A DNA stretch of 64,000 bases, from positions 252,559 through 316,558 of the forward strand of contig JBBHKE010000765.1 in assembly GCA_037447655.1 (NCBI GenBank), written 5' to 3'. Of this stretch, positions 1 through 10,777 are shown piece after piece. The DNA is from Zygnema cylindricum (taxonomy: Eukaryota > Streptophyta > Zygnematophyceae > Zygnematales > Zygnemataceae). Below the pieces are notes generated by a model. The model searched no databases, was not told the origin of the DNA, and worked only from the letters and a program-made list of their open reading frames with translations. The translations under genes and the position numbers were made by a program. Each line of letters opens with the position of its first letter. The first letter of the stretch is position 1.

Positions 1-375
1 CTGAGCTACCACTAAGCTACCGTTGATCTAACTAGATTCATATCTACCGCAACTGCTTTGTACTAAATTGAATCATATTAAAATATTTGCAGCTGCGCCG
101 TCCGTACGGATCCTATCAAATGTAATCACAGTTGCGTTCTCTTAACTTCGTCGCTGCTGCTTTGTTTTGACTGCGTCGCAGCAACGTTGCTATATCGGAG
201 CTGCATTGCTGTATCGCAACTGCGTTGTCATCGTTGATGTGTGACGTGGATGTGGATGTAAGTGTCAAACCAAGATACATAAAACAATGCTTTAAGTGAT
301 GACCCGTGTCCTTGTAGATTTGTCTTCCTGTCGTGATACTAATTTACAACGACTTAAAGCTTTACAAAAATAACA
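1..375 (-). repeat. Family-D LTR, partial (cut by window edge)
   Basis: Near-identical to 60669-61010 inside the 5' LTR of the family-D element. On the minus strand the LTR starts at 375 with TGTTATTTTTGTAAAGC, a variant of the D start TGTTGTCTTTTTGGAAAGC. It borders satellite directly, without a pol gene or polypurine tract, so it is a solo LTR or the 5' LTR of an element lying left of the window. It contains the GC-rich U3 repeats built on CGCAGC/GCGTTG (about 172-240). Confidence 0.85.
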
Positions 376-1264
376 TGTGTAAGTTAGGTAACCATTCTTG
401 TTAGCACTAACAGTGTATGTAAGTTAGAAAACAATTCCTATTAGCGCTAATGATTTGTGTAAATTAGGTAAAAATTCTTGTTATCCCTAATTGTTTATAT
501 AATTTAGGTAACAATTCTTGTAATTGCTAATTGTTTGTTTAATTTAGGTAACAATTCTTGTTATCGCTAACAGATAGTATAAGTTATATAACAATTTATG
601 TTAGCACTAACAGTTTGTGTAATTTAGATAACAATTCCTTTTATCGCTAACTGTTTGTGTAATTTAGGAAACAATTCTTGTAATTGCTTATTGTTTGTTT
701 AATTTAGTTAACAATTCTTGTTATTGCTAACAGTTTGTGTAAGTGAGGTAACCATTCTTGTTAGCTCTAAAAGTTTGTGTAAGTTAGAAATTAATTATTG
801 TTATCGCAAACTGTTCCTGTAATTTAGGTAACAATTCTTGTAATCGATAATTGTTTGTGTAATTTATGTAACAAATCTTGTAATCGCTAATTGTTGCTGT
901 AATTTAGGTAACAATTCATGGTATCGCTAACAAATTTTGTAAGTTAGATAACATTTCTTGTTATCGCTAATAGTTTGCGTAATTAAGGTAACAATTGGAG
1001 TAATCGCTAACTGTTTGTGTAATTTAGGTAACAATTCTTGTTATCGCTAATTTTTTGTGTAATTTAGGTAACAATTCTTATTATCCCTAATTGTTTGTGT
1101 AATTTAGGTAAAAATTCTTCTTATCGCTAACAATTTGTGTAAGTTAGATAACAATTCAAGTTAGCGCTAAAAATTTGTGTAATTTGGATTAGAATTTCGT
1201 TATGGCTAACAAATTATGTAATTTAGATTACAATTTAAGTTATCGCTAACAGTTTGTGTAATTT
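376..1264 (-). repeat. 40-bp satellite array S1 (minus polarity)
   Basis: Tandem monomers of 40 bp seen in reverse complement (GTAATTTAGG, AACAATTCTTG, TTATCGCTAAC). About 22 copies, many with point changes. The polarity is opposite to the arrays at 4235-32288. The array ends inside the truncated family-A integrase region at about 1265. Confidence 0.95.
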
Positions 1265-2367
1265 GTGCATTTTCTACAATTTTTCTTGAAAAACATAGGA
1301 TTTTCCTCTAAAAAGATATAATCAACACTTCTATCTTTCTTTTCATCTGTACGCTGACTAAATACATCTATTCCTTTTCCCTCATCCTTCACTAAGATGT
1401 TTCTGGCTACCACAACTACATTTTTCCTAATGTCATAAACTTTATAACTATTCGTATGATCATCATACCCTAAAAATATGCCTGGTATGTCTTTTGGCTC
1501 TAATTTCCATTTTTGTGGATCATTATCTAGCATAAATATCTTACTTCCAAAAACTTTGAAGTGACTTACATCTGGTTTTTGTCCTGTCCACATTTCGTAA
1601 GGTGTTTTATCCTTTACTGCCCTTGTTTCTAGCCTGTTTCTCACATAAGCTGCACAATTCATGGCCTCTGCCCAAAACTTGTAATCTATGTCCATATCAG
1701 CCATCATTGTCCTAGCACACTCTGATATGGTCCTATTCATCCTCTCTGAAACACCATTTTGTTCCGGAGAATAGGGAACGGTTAGCTGACGTGAGATTCC
1801 ATGCAATTTTAGGAATTCTGCAAATTCATTAGAAATGTACTCCCCTCCATTATCAGATCTGAATCCCCCTATCTTTCTCTCATGCAGATTTTCAACCCAA
1901 GCCTTATACTCCTTAAATTTTGAAAAAACTTCATCCTTACTCTTTAAAAAATAAACTGTAGTAAATCTACTATAGTCATCAGTAAAGGTAAGCATAAACT
2001 TAGCACCTCCCACAGATGGATACCTAGATGGCCCCCATACATCTGAATAAATTAGTTCTAGCACCCTGCTACTTCTATGATCAGTTTGCGAAGGGAAAGG
2101 CAACTTATGAATTTTTCCCATTGCACAACCATCACATACATTTGATGCTGGTTTTTGACTAATTTTTACACCTTCCACCATTTTTTGATTTACCATCTTT
2201 TCTAATCTATCATAATTCACATGTCCTAAACGATTATGCCATAAATCACAATCACTGATTACACTTGAGTACATAACATCATTATCATTATCATTTGCAA
2301 GACTCAACCGATACAAATTGTTTCCTCCAGCAAATCCCTCTGCAACTATTTTCCCATTCTTACTCAC
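1265..2367 (-). pseudogene. A0 integrase, C-terminally truncated
   Basis: The pre-integrase zinc-finger region (LWHNRLGHVNYDRL ... CDGCAMGKIHKLPFP) is followed by the integrase core with the catalytic D,D,E residues visible in SDVWGP, RSDNGGEY and QNGVSERMNRT. The protein runs to the C-terminal region (FLEENPMFFKKN) and then diverges from the other family-A copies at the satellite junction near 1265. An integrase inserts the cDNA into host DNA. The catalytic triad is intact, but the piece lacks its RT partner and any intact upstream frame. Confidence 0.88.
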
Positions 2368-3679
2368 TGTTTTTTTTCCATTCTCAGATATAGTTTTAAA
2401 ACTTTCTTTTCTACCACTGATGTAGAGAAAAAGTTTCTTTTAAAAGCTGGGACATGCAATAAATCTTCCAAAACCTTTTTCACAGGTTTTCCCTCTATGT
2501 TCAAGATAAGTGACACCCTCCCCTTTGCTTTTGACTCAACAAAGGTATCATCACGAAAATAAATTTTGATCAGTGAAATAGATTGAATACTCTCATATAG
2601 ATGGCGATTGCGGCACATGTGGGCAGATGCACCGGAGTCCATTATCCATTCGTCTTCCTCCACGCCTTCCGTTGCTTGTGCCATCGCAAAGTATTTCTTT
2701 TCGTTGTTGATGGGATAGCTGCTCACATCCTCCTCCTTTAGTTCGTTGAATAAAGAAGTTGGCCGTCCACTAGATTGAGAAGGAACCCGGCTTTCATCCC
2801 AACTAGAGCAAAAATTTCCTGTAGCTTTGGCTCTCTTGTAGGCATTACACAATCTAAAAACATGGCCTTTTTCATCACAATAATAGCATGTCAAAGGTGT
2901 CCTTCTAGGACCACTACCTCTGCCACTGCCATTGCCAATCTTAGAGTCTGAAACTTGGTTATCTAGTGACTGAACAGACTTACTACTACCTCTTTGTGAC
3001 ATTTGGTTAGCTTCTAAACTCAAAATAAGTTGAATTGCTAATGATATGTTCCATTGACGCTGTGGAATAACCCTAAGCCTATCCATGGCTCCCTTATATT
3101 CATCGGGCAAAGTTCTCATCAACAACATAGCCTGCTGAGGTGGTGAAAAGTCCCCACCTGCACTAGTACTCTGAAGAAATAACCTTTTCATAGCATGACA
3201 ATGATCTGACATACTACCTCCAGAATACTTAAATTCAAAAATCTGAGTGGCTATGTTTGTCCGGACGGTAACATCTAGCTGAACATACATAGCACGTACA
3301 CTAAACGAAACATCTGATAATTCTTCATCTCAAGATACGACATTACCAAATCTTTTGTCATAGACTGCTTCAAGACGTTGAGGCAATGGAGATTCTTCTT
3401 TCTCCAATCCGGCGCAGTCACATCCGCTATTCCTTCCACAATGGGTGACAAGTCCCTCTCCTCGAAATATGAGCTCAACATATCTTCCCAGTATTAGGAG
3501 TCAGTTCTGTCAAAAATAGGCAATTTGGGCGGTAGGCCCATAACCTGTTAAAGGTCATGGGCATTAAGACTCGGTTGTGATCCACTCCCACTAGGAGTCA
3601 CACTTGCACCAGCAGGAGCAGGTGGAGCACTAGGATTAATAGGAGCACTTGCAATAGGAGCTGAGCCATTATCAGACAT
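2364..3679 (-). pseudogene. gag: A0 gag-protease, broken
   Basis: Gag starts at an ATG inside the LTR (3679). The open stretch 2364-3290 carries the Copia-type gag body, a CCHC zinc knuckle (C-x2-C-x4-H-x4-C, CYYCDEKGHVFRLC) that binds RNA, and an aspartic protease site DSGASAHMC with the expected D-S-G. The reading frame is interrupted between the N-terminal part (to about 3481) and 3290, and again near 2380, where the pre-integrase region passes to another frame. Family knowledge says Gag forms the particle and the protease processes Gag-Pol; this copy is not intact. Confidence 0.85.
3531..3545 (-). other. Primer-binding site, internal tRNA-iMet type
   Basis: The minus strand reads GGTTATGGGCCTACC directly after the LTR, one mismatch from GGTTATGGGCCCACC in A1 and A3. 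The plus strand here therefore resembles the anticodon arm of initiator tRNA-Met rather than its 3' end. It lies within gag coding sequence. Confidence 0.75.
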
Positions 3680-4234
3680 GTTAGCGGAAGCAAATCAAAG
3701 AGAAATGCCTAGCACATTAGATCGATAGTGTAAGATATGTAACTCCAAACGAAAGAGGTATTTCAACCAAACAAATATATACTAGAAGCAAATTAGAGAC
3801 AATAGAGCATAAAACACCTTAAACTATACTCAGTGCACTCATTTCCTTAATTCTTGTGTACAATGTACATTCTCTATTAAAATAATCAATCCTAATTGAA
3901 CTAAATACTCAAAAGATCTAAAAAACATCTAAAATATCTAGAAAACATCTAAAACGTATGTACATGGTTCACCAGACACTATACTAACAAAAATCTAAGT
4001 GTTTGGACCAAAATTGTCCACTAACAATATCTATACCCTAAAAATCCGCGTGATTTTTATCACGTCTACATTCATTGGCGGCCCTACACACTAATTAACT
4101 TAAAGATATCAATTCGTGTAGATACTACAAAAAATCCACACTAAATTTGGTCAATATTGAACAGTTGGTATTCCAAAAATATTCTAAGTCCTAGACTCAA
4201 ATTTCTAAGGCTTACTAAAGCTTACTTTTCAATA
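3546..4234 (-). repeat. 5' LTR of A0 (family A)
   Basis: 689 bp. On the minus strand it starts TATTGAAAAGTAAGC, identical to the starts at 10117, 14915, 32289 and 49671. It ends before the primer site at 3545; its last bases read TTTAACA where A1 has TTCAACA. The gag ATG (3679-3677) lies inside, giving 44 codons plus 2 nt of gag in the LTR. Boundaries are taken by homology with the TSD-proven LTRs of A1. Confidence 0.88.
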
Positions 4235-5628
4235 CAAACAGTTAGTTATAATAGGAATTGTTACATTAATTATTTTAAAAATAAGCGATAACAAGAATTA
4301 ATACCTAAATTACAGAAACAGTTAGCGATAAAACGAATTGTTGCCTTAATTACACAAACTGTTAGTGATAACAGGAATTGTTATCTAAATTACACAAAAA
4401 GTAAGCGATAACAAGAAAAGTAACCTAAATTACACAAATTGTTAGAGATAACAAGAATTGTTATCTAACTAACACAAACTGTTAGGGATAACAAGAATTG
4501 TTACTTATATTACACAAATAATTAGCGATAACAAGAATTGTTACCTAAATTACACAAACAATTAGCGAAAACAAGAATTTACCCTAAATTACACAAACTG
4601 TTAGCGATAACAAGAACTGTTACCTAAATTACACAAACAGTTAGCGATAATAGGAATTGTTACCTTAATTATATAAAAAATAAGCGATAACAAGAATTGT
4701 TACGTAGATTACATAAACTTTTAGCGCTACCAAGAATTGTTACCTAAATTACTCAAACAGTTAGCGATAACAAAAATTGTTACCTAAATTACAAAAAGAG
4801 TTAGCGATAATAGGAACTGTAATCTAAATTACACAAAATGTTAGCGCTAACACGAAATGTTATCTTACTTACACAAATTGTTACCAATAACAAGAATTGT
4901 TACCTAAATTATAGAAACAATTAGCGATATTAAGAATTGTTACCTAAATTACTCAAACTTCTAGCGATAACAAAAACAGTTACCTTAATTACACAAACAG
5001 TTAGCGATAACAAGAATAGTTATCTAACTTACACAAACTGTTAGCGTTAACAAGAGATTTTACCTAAATTACACAAATAGTTAGCGATAAAAAGAATTGT
5101 TACCTAAATTACAGAACAGTTAGCGATAACATGAATTGTTACCTAAATTACACATTTGTTAGCAATTAGAAGAATTGTTACCTTAATTGCAAACACTGTT
5201 AGCCATAACAAGAATTGTTACCTAAATTAAAAAAATAGTTAGCAATAACATGAATTGATATCTAAATTACACAAACAGTTAACGATAACAAGAAATGTTA
5301 CCTAAATTACACAAACTGTAAGCGATAACAAGAATTGTTATCTAACTTACACAAACTGTGAGTGATAACAAGAATTGTTCCCAAAATTACACAAACAGTT
5401 GGGGATAACAAGAATTGTTACCTAAAGTACACAAACTGTTAGTGATAACAGGAATTGATATCTAAATTACACAAACAGTTAGCGATAACAAGAAATGTTC
5501 CCTAAATTACACAAACTGTTAGCGATAACAAGAATTTTTATCTAACTTACACAAACTGTTGGGGATAACAAGAATTGTTACCTAAATTACACGAACAATT
5601 AGCGATAACAAGAATTTTACCTAAATTA
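4235..5628 (+). repeat. 40-bp satellite array S2 (plus polarity)
   Basis: About 35 monomers of 40 bp (CTAAATTACACAAAC, GTTAGCGATAACAAG, AATTGTTAC). Rows of 120 bases realign every three monomers. It contains a marker block at about 4700-4890 (ACGTAGATTACA, later ACGAAATGTTATCTTACTT) that recurs in other arrays. The last five bases, AATTA, are the target duplication of the solo LTR that follows. Confidence 0.95.
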
Positions 5629-6953
5629 TGTTGTTTTTGGAAGATTTAGTTTCGCACATGCGTGGGCGTATTTCGTTCGTACGTAATTAGTTTATTAATG
5701 TGGAGGTTCGAATGGATTTGCCGATTGGAGGTTTATTGTACAAGTAAAATTTATTGACTAATTGAGTGGCGTGGAATGCGTAAGTGAAATGGACGGCGGA
5801 TCGGGAAGCGATCTGATGTAAAATATTCTGAAAGGTTAAAATAGTACCTCGCACGTCCAAAACACAATGCGATAGACGACAGCTATGGAGAAGGCACAGT
5901 GAATCTTTTTGGGACAGGTGTACCTTTATTTCGGCAGGCGGTATTTATCACAAAGTACGCGGGTACGGTACGGTTTGATTTGGATGAGTTGACGTCGTTT
6001 CGTCAACTAGACTTTGGGGCCACGTGGCGCAACATCAAAGGTGACAAAGGCCCCTTTTATTTTCAAGTAGTGGTGACGCGAAAATCGGGTCAATCACACA
6101 ATATTTATTTTTGGACGTCCCGGATGCTTTCACGAGATTCGCATAGTCAGCATAAGATTTTGTGAACCTGTAAATATTTGGAACAACATTGGTTTGTGTT
6201 ATTTGTATTAATTAATTAGAGTTTATTATAATGTTAATATGGCCAATTAGGGTTTGGACAGTCTAATTTATGTGTTGTATTTGCAAACAAGTGTACGCTT
6301 ACGATTGCCTGACTTTCAGCTGTACGCTTACGATTAGTTTATTCTTAATAGTAGGTTATCATGTTTAAATAAGAGATAATGATAGTTACGTAATTTCCAC
6401 TTAGTATTTTTGTCGTAATAGGATATTATGTTTTAGTGGAAGTCATGTTCGATATTTTGATAGTTAGTGATTTGTTGACAGCTCACAAGTGTATATATAA
6501 CAATGAGCTTTGTTAGCGAAATCATCAATGCTTAGCATAAAAAGTAGGGACCGAATATGTAGACTTTTAGGGTTGCTGATTAGGTCATGCATTTAAATGA
6601 TACATTTATCATCTGATTATACTTTTGTTTATATGTGATGCATTCATTTATTATTATATATATGTGTTAATTTTATGTTTGTTTGATATGCATTATTTAT
6701 GCATTTGTCTTAGGGTTTCTTTGGATTTTCATGTAACCCTAAATATTATTTATGCATCTGTGTATGCATGCTTGCTTCGTCTGTGTACGGATGATTGCTC
6801 CGCCTATGTGCGGATGAATGATTGCATCTGTGTATGCATGTATGTTAAATGGAGGATGCATTTCAAATGATTGTTCATTGGCTTAGCTTTGCTTAATATT
6901 TTATTTAATAGTTTGGGTTGCTTCTGCGGTCTATTTTAGACCAAAGAACAACA
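5629..6953 (+). mobile_element. Solo LTR of a fifth family (E), 1,325 bp, with TSD
   Basis: The ends are TGTTGTTTTTGG ... AAGAACAACA, an inverted terminal repeat of the same kind as families C and D. It is flanked by AATTA at 5624-5628 and 6954-6958; removing the element and one copy restores a perfect satellite monomer (CCTAAATTACACAAAC). There is no pol homology, polypurine tract or primer site inside, which fits a solo LTR. A small non-autonomous element is an alternative. The strand is arbitrary because the terminal repeat is symmetric. It holds short internal repeats (TGTACGCTTACGATT twice near 6290-6335; TGCATCTGTGTATGCATG twice in 6750-6842). Confidence 0.8.
5899..6165 (+). CDS. 88-codon open frame inside solo LTR E, unknown
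   Basis: The only open frame of note in the E LTR. It opens MNLFGTGVPLF and has a higher GC content than the surrounding satellite. I recognise no domain, signal peptide or membrane segment. No zinc knuckle, DSG or D,D,E motif is present, so it is not a piece of gag or pol that I can identify. It may be a chance frame in U3. It is listed only because nothing else explains this GC-richer stretch. Confidence 0.2.
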   Translation: MNLFGTGVPLFRQAVFITKYAGTVRFDLDELTSFRQLDFGATWRNIKGDKGPFYFQVVVTRKSGQSHNIYFWTSRMLSRDSHSQHKIL

Positions 6954-9900
6954 AATTACACAAACAGTTAGCCATAACAAAAACGGTTACCTAACTTACA
7001 CAAACAGTTAGCGATAACAATATTTGTTACCTTAATTACAAAAAAAGTTAGCGATAACAAGAATTGTTACGTAGATTACACAAACTGTTAGCGCTACCAA
7101 AAATTGTTACCTAAATTACACAAACAGTCAGCGATAACAAAAATTGTTACCTAAATTACAGAAAGATTTTGCAATAACAAGAAATGTAATCTTAATTAAA
7201 CAAACTGTTAGCGCTAACACGAAATGTTAACTTACTTACACAAAGTTTTACCAATAACATGAATTGTTTCCTAAGATACACAAACAATTAGCGATAACAA
7301 GAATTTTTACCTAAATTACACAAACAGTTAGCGATTACAGGATTTTTCACCTAAATTACACAAGTTGTAAACGATAACAAAAATTTTTATCTAACTTACA
7401 CAAACTGTTAGCGATAACAGGAATTGTTACCTAAATTACACAAACAATTAGCGATAGCAACAATTGTTACCTAAATGACACAAACAGTTAGCGATAACAA
7501 GAATTCTTACCTAGATTACAAAAACAGTTAGTGATATCAAGAATTATTATCTAACTTACACATACTGTTAGCGCTCACAAGAATTGTTATCTAAATTACA
7601 CAAAGAATAAGCGATAACAAGAATTGTTACATAATTTACAGAAAAAGTTATCAATAACATGAATTGTTACCTAAATTACACAAACAGTTAGCGATAACAA
7701 AAATTGTTACCAAAATTACAAAAAAAGTTAGCGATAACAGGAACTATAATCTAAATTACACAAATTGTTAGCGCTAACACGAAATGTTATCTTACTTACA
7801 CAAACTGTTACTAATAACAGGAATTGTTACCTAAATTACAGAAACAATTAGCGATAACAAGAATTGTTACCTAAATTACACAAACTCTTAGCGATAACAA
7901 GAATCGTAACCTAAATTACACAAACAGTTAGCGATAACAACAATTGTTACCTAAATTACACAAACAGTTAGCGATAAACAGGAATTGTTACCTAAATTAC
8001 AAAAACAATTAGCGATAACAAGAACTGTTACCTGAATTACAGGAACAAAAAGTGATAACAGGAATTGTTACCTAAATTACACAAACTTTTAGCTATAACA
8101 AGAATAGTTACCTAGCTTACACAAACTATTAGGAATAACAAAAATTGTTATCTAAATTACACAAACAGTTAGCGCTAAAAAGAATTGTTACCTAAATTAC
8201 ACAAACAGTTAGCGAAAAAATAAATTGTTATCTAAATTACACAAACTGTTTGCGTTAATAGGAATTGTTTTATAAATTACACAAACATTTAGCGCTAACA
8301 GGAATTGTAATCTAAATTACACAAACTATTAGCGATAACAAGAATTGTAATCAAAATTACACAAACTGTTAGCGCTAACATGAATTCTTATCTAACTTTC
8401 ACAAACTGTAAGCGATAACAAGAATTGTAATCTAAATTAAACAAACTATTAGCGATAACAAGAATTGTAATCAAAATTACACAAACTGTTAGCGCTAACA
8501 TTAATTCTTATCTAACTTTCACAAACTGTAAGCGATAACAAGAATTGTTACCTTAATTACACAAACATTTAGCGATAACAAGAATTGTTACCTAAATTAC
8601 ACAAACAGTTAGTGATAACAAGAATTTTAACCTAAATTACACAAACTATTAGCGTTAACAGGAATTGTAATCTAAACAACTCAAACACTTAGCGATTATA
8701 AGAATTGTTATCTAACTTACAAAAACTATTAGGGATAACAAAAATTGTTTCCTTTATTACATAAACAATTAGCGATAACAAGAATTGTTTCCTAAATTAC
8801 AAAAGTAGTTAGAGATAACAAAAAATGTTATCTAACTTACACAAATGGTTAGCGCTAACAAAAATGGTTACCTAACTTACACAAACTGTTATCGATAACA
8901 AGGATTGTTACCAAAATTACACAAACTATTAGCGATAACAAGAATTTTTTTCTAACTTACACAAATAGTTAGAGTTAACAAAAATGGTTACCTAACTTAC
9001 AAAAACAGTTAGCGATAACAAGAATTGTTACCTAAATTACCTAAACAATTAACGATAATAAGAATTGTTTTCTAATTTACACATACTGTTAGAGCTAAGA
9101 ACAATGGTCACCTAACTAACACAAACAATAGCAATAACATGAATTGTTACCTAAATTACACAAACAGTTAGCGATAATAGGAATTGTTGCCTAAATTACA
9201 CAAACTGTTAGCGATAACAAGAAATGTTAGCTAAATTACACAAACAATTAGCGATAACAATAATTGTTACCTAAATTACAGAAACAGTTAGCGATAAAAA
9301 GAAATTGTTATCTAACTTACACAAATTGTTAAAGCTAACAATAATGGTTACCTAACTTACACAATCTGTTAGCGATAACTGGAATTGTTACCTAACTTAT
9401 ACAAATTGTTAGCGATAACTAGAATTGTTATCTAAATTACAGTAACAGTTAGCGATAACAAGAATTGTTACCTAAACTACACAAATAGTTAGCAATAACA
9501 AGAATTGTTACCTAAATTACACAAACAGTTAGCGCTAACAAGAATTGTTATCTAACTTACACAAATTGTTAAAGCTAACAAGAATGGTTACCTAACTTAC
9601 ACAATCTGTTAGCGATAACTGGAATTGTTACCTATTTTATACAAATTGTTAGTGATAACTAGAATTGTTATCTAAATTACACAAACCGTTAGCGATAACA
9701 GGAATTGTAATCTAAATTACAAAAATAGTTAGCGATAACAGGAATTGTTACGTAAATTACACAATTAGTTAGCAAGAACAAAAATCGTTACCTAAAATAC
9801 ACAAACATTTAGCGATACCAAGAATTATTATCTAAATTACACAAACAATTAGCGATAACTTAAATTGTAATCTAAATTACACAATTTGTTAGAAATAACG

Positions 9901-10116
9901 ATATTCTAATCAATATTACACAAACTTTTAGCGCTAACATGAATTGTTATCAAACTTACACAAATTGTTAGCGATAACAATAATTTTTACCTAAATTACA
10001 CAAACAACTAGCGATAACAAAAATTGTCACCTAAAATACACAAACAATTAGCGATAACAAGAATTGTTACCTTAATTACAGAAATAGTTAGCGATAAGAG
10101 GAATAAATATCTAAAT
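6954..10116 (+). repeat. 40-bp satellite array S3 (plus polarity)
   Basis: About 79 monomers. Contains local higher-order repeats: a 120-bp unit (three monomers) duplicated at about 8311-8550, and a 240-bp spacing (six monomers) between near-identical blocks starting at 9301 and 9541. Marker blocks with ACGTAGATTACA and ACGAAATGTTA occur at about 7067-7260, and a second ACGAAATGTTA block near 7740-7830. The array ends in TAAAT (10112-10116), the target duplication of element A1. Confidence 0.95.
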
Positions 10117-10777
10117 TATTGAAAAGTAAGCTTTAGTAAGCCTTAGAAATTTGAGTATAGAACTTAGAATATTTTTGGAATACCTGTTCAATATTGACCA
10201 AATTTAGTGTGGATTTTTTGTAGTATCTACACGAATTGATATCTTTAAGTTAATTAGTGTGTAGGGCCGCCAATGAATGTAGACGTGATAAGAATCGCCC
10301 CGATTTTTAGGGTATAGATATTGTTATTGGACAATTATGGTCCAAACACTTAGATTTTTGTTAGTACAGTGTCTGGTGAACCATGTACATACGTTTTAGA
10401 TGTTTTCTAGATCTTTTGAGTATTTAGTTCAATTAGAATTGATCAATTCAATACAGAATGTACATTCTACACAAGAGTTAAGGAAATGAGAGCACTGAGT
10501 GCAGTTTAAGGTGTTTTATGCTCTATTGTCTCTAATTTGCTTGTAGTACATGTTTGTTTGGTTGAAAGACCTCTTTCTTTGGGAGTAACATAGCTTACAA
10601 TATAGATCTAGTCTTTTATGCATTTCTCTTTGGGTTTGCTTCCGTTAACATGTCTGATAATGGGTCTGCTCCTGTTGCAAGTGCTCATATTAGCCCTAGT
10701 GCTCCACCTGCAGGTGCAAGTGTGACTCCTAGTGGGAGTGGATCACTGCCGAGTCTTAATGCATATGACCTTCAACA
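10117..10777 (+). repeat. 5' LTR of A1 (661 bp) containing the gag start
   Basis: Starts TATTGAAAAG and ends TTCAACA, so the terminal dinucleotides are TA..CA instead of TG..CA. The gag ATG is at 10650, so the last 128 bp encode 42 codons plus two bases of the next glutamine codon. The end is fixed by the matching 3' LTR, which stops at TTCAACA exactly where the TSD begins. A weak TATA-like stretch (GGTATAGATATTG) lies near 10311-10323. Confidence 0.93.

Larger units (their letters stand above)
1265..4234 (-). mobile_element. Truncated family-A Copia element A0
   Basis: On the minus strand: 5' LTR (4234 to 3546), half-tRNA primer site, gag, protease and integrase. It stops abruptly after integrase at 1265, where satellite begins. 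RT, RNase H and the 3' LTR are missing. Satellite on its two sides runs in opposite directions, so the truncation point may be a rearrangement breakpoint rather than incomplete reverse transcription. No target duplication can be assigned. Confidence 0.9.

Noticed and set aside
376-1264. CRISPR-like array (regular repeats of about 40 bp)
   Set aside because: Repeats are contiguous with no spacers, drift gradually, and the window is eukaryotic with retrotransposons; it is a satellite.
4235-5628. Telomere-type repeats (CCTAAA text)
   Set aside because: CCTAAAT occurs once per 40-bp unit, not as a tandem 7-mer.
6625-6870. 81-codon open frame in the E solo LTR
   Set aside because: Low-complexity, I/Y/C-rich translation of an AT-rich stretch with simple repeats; no support as a gene.
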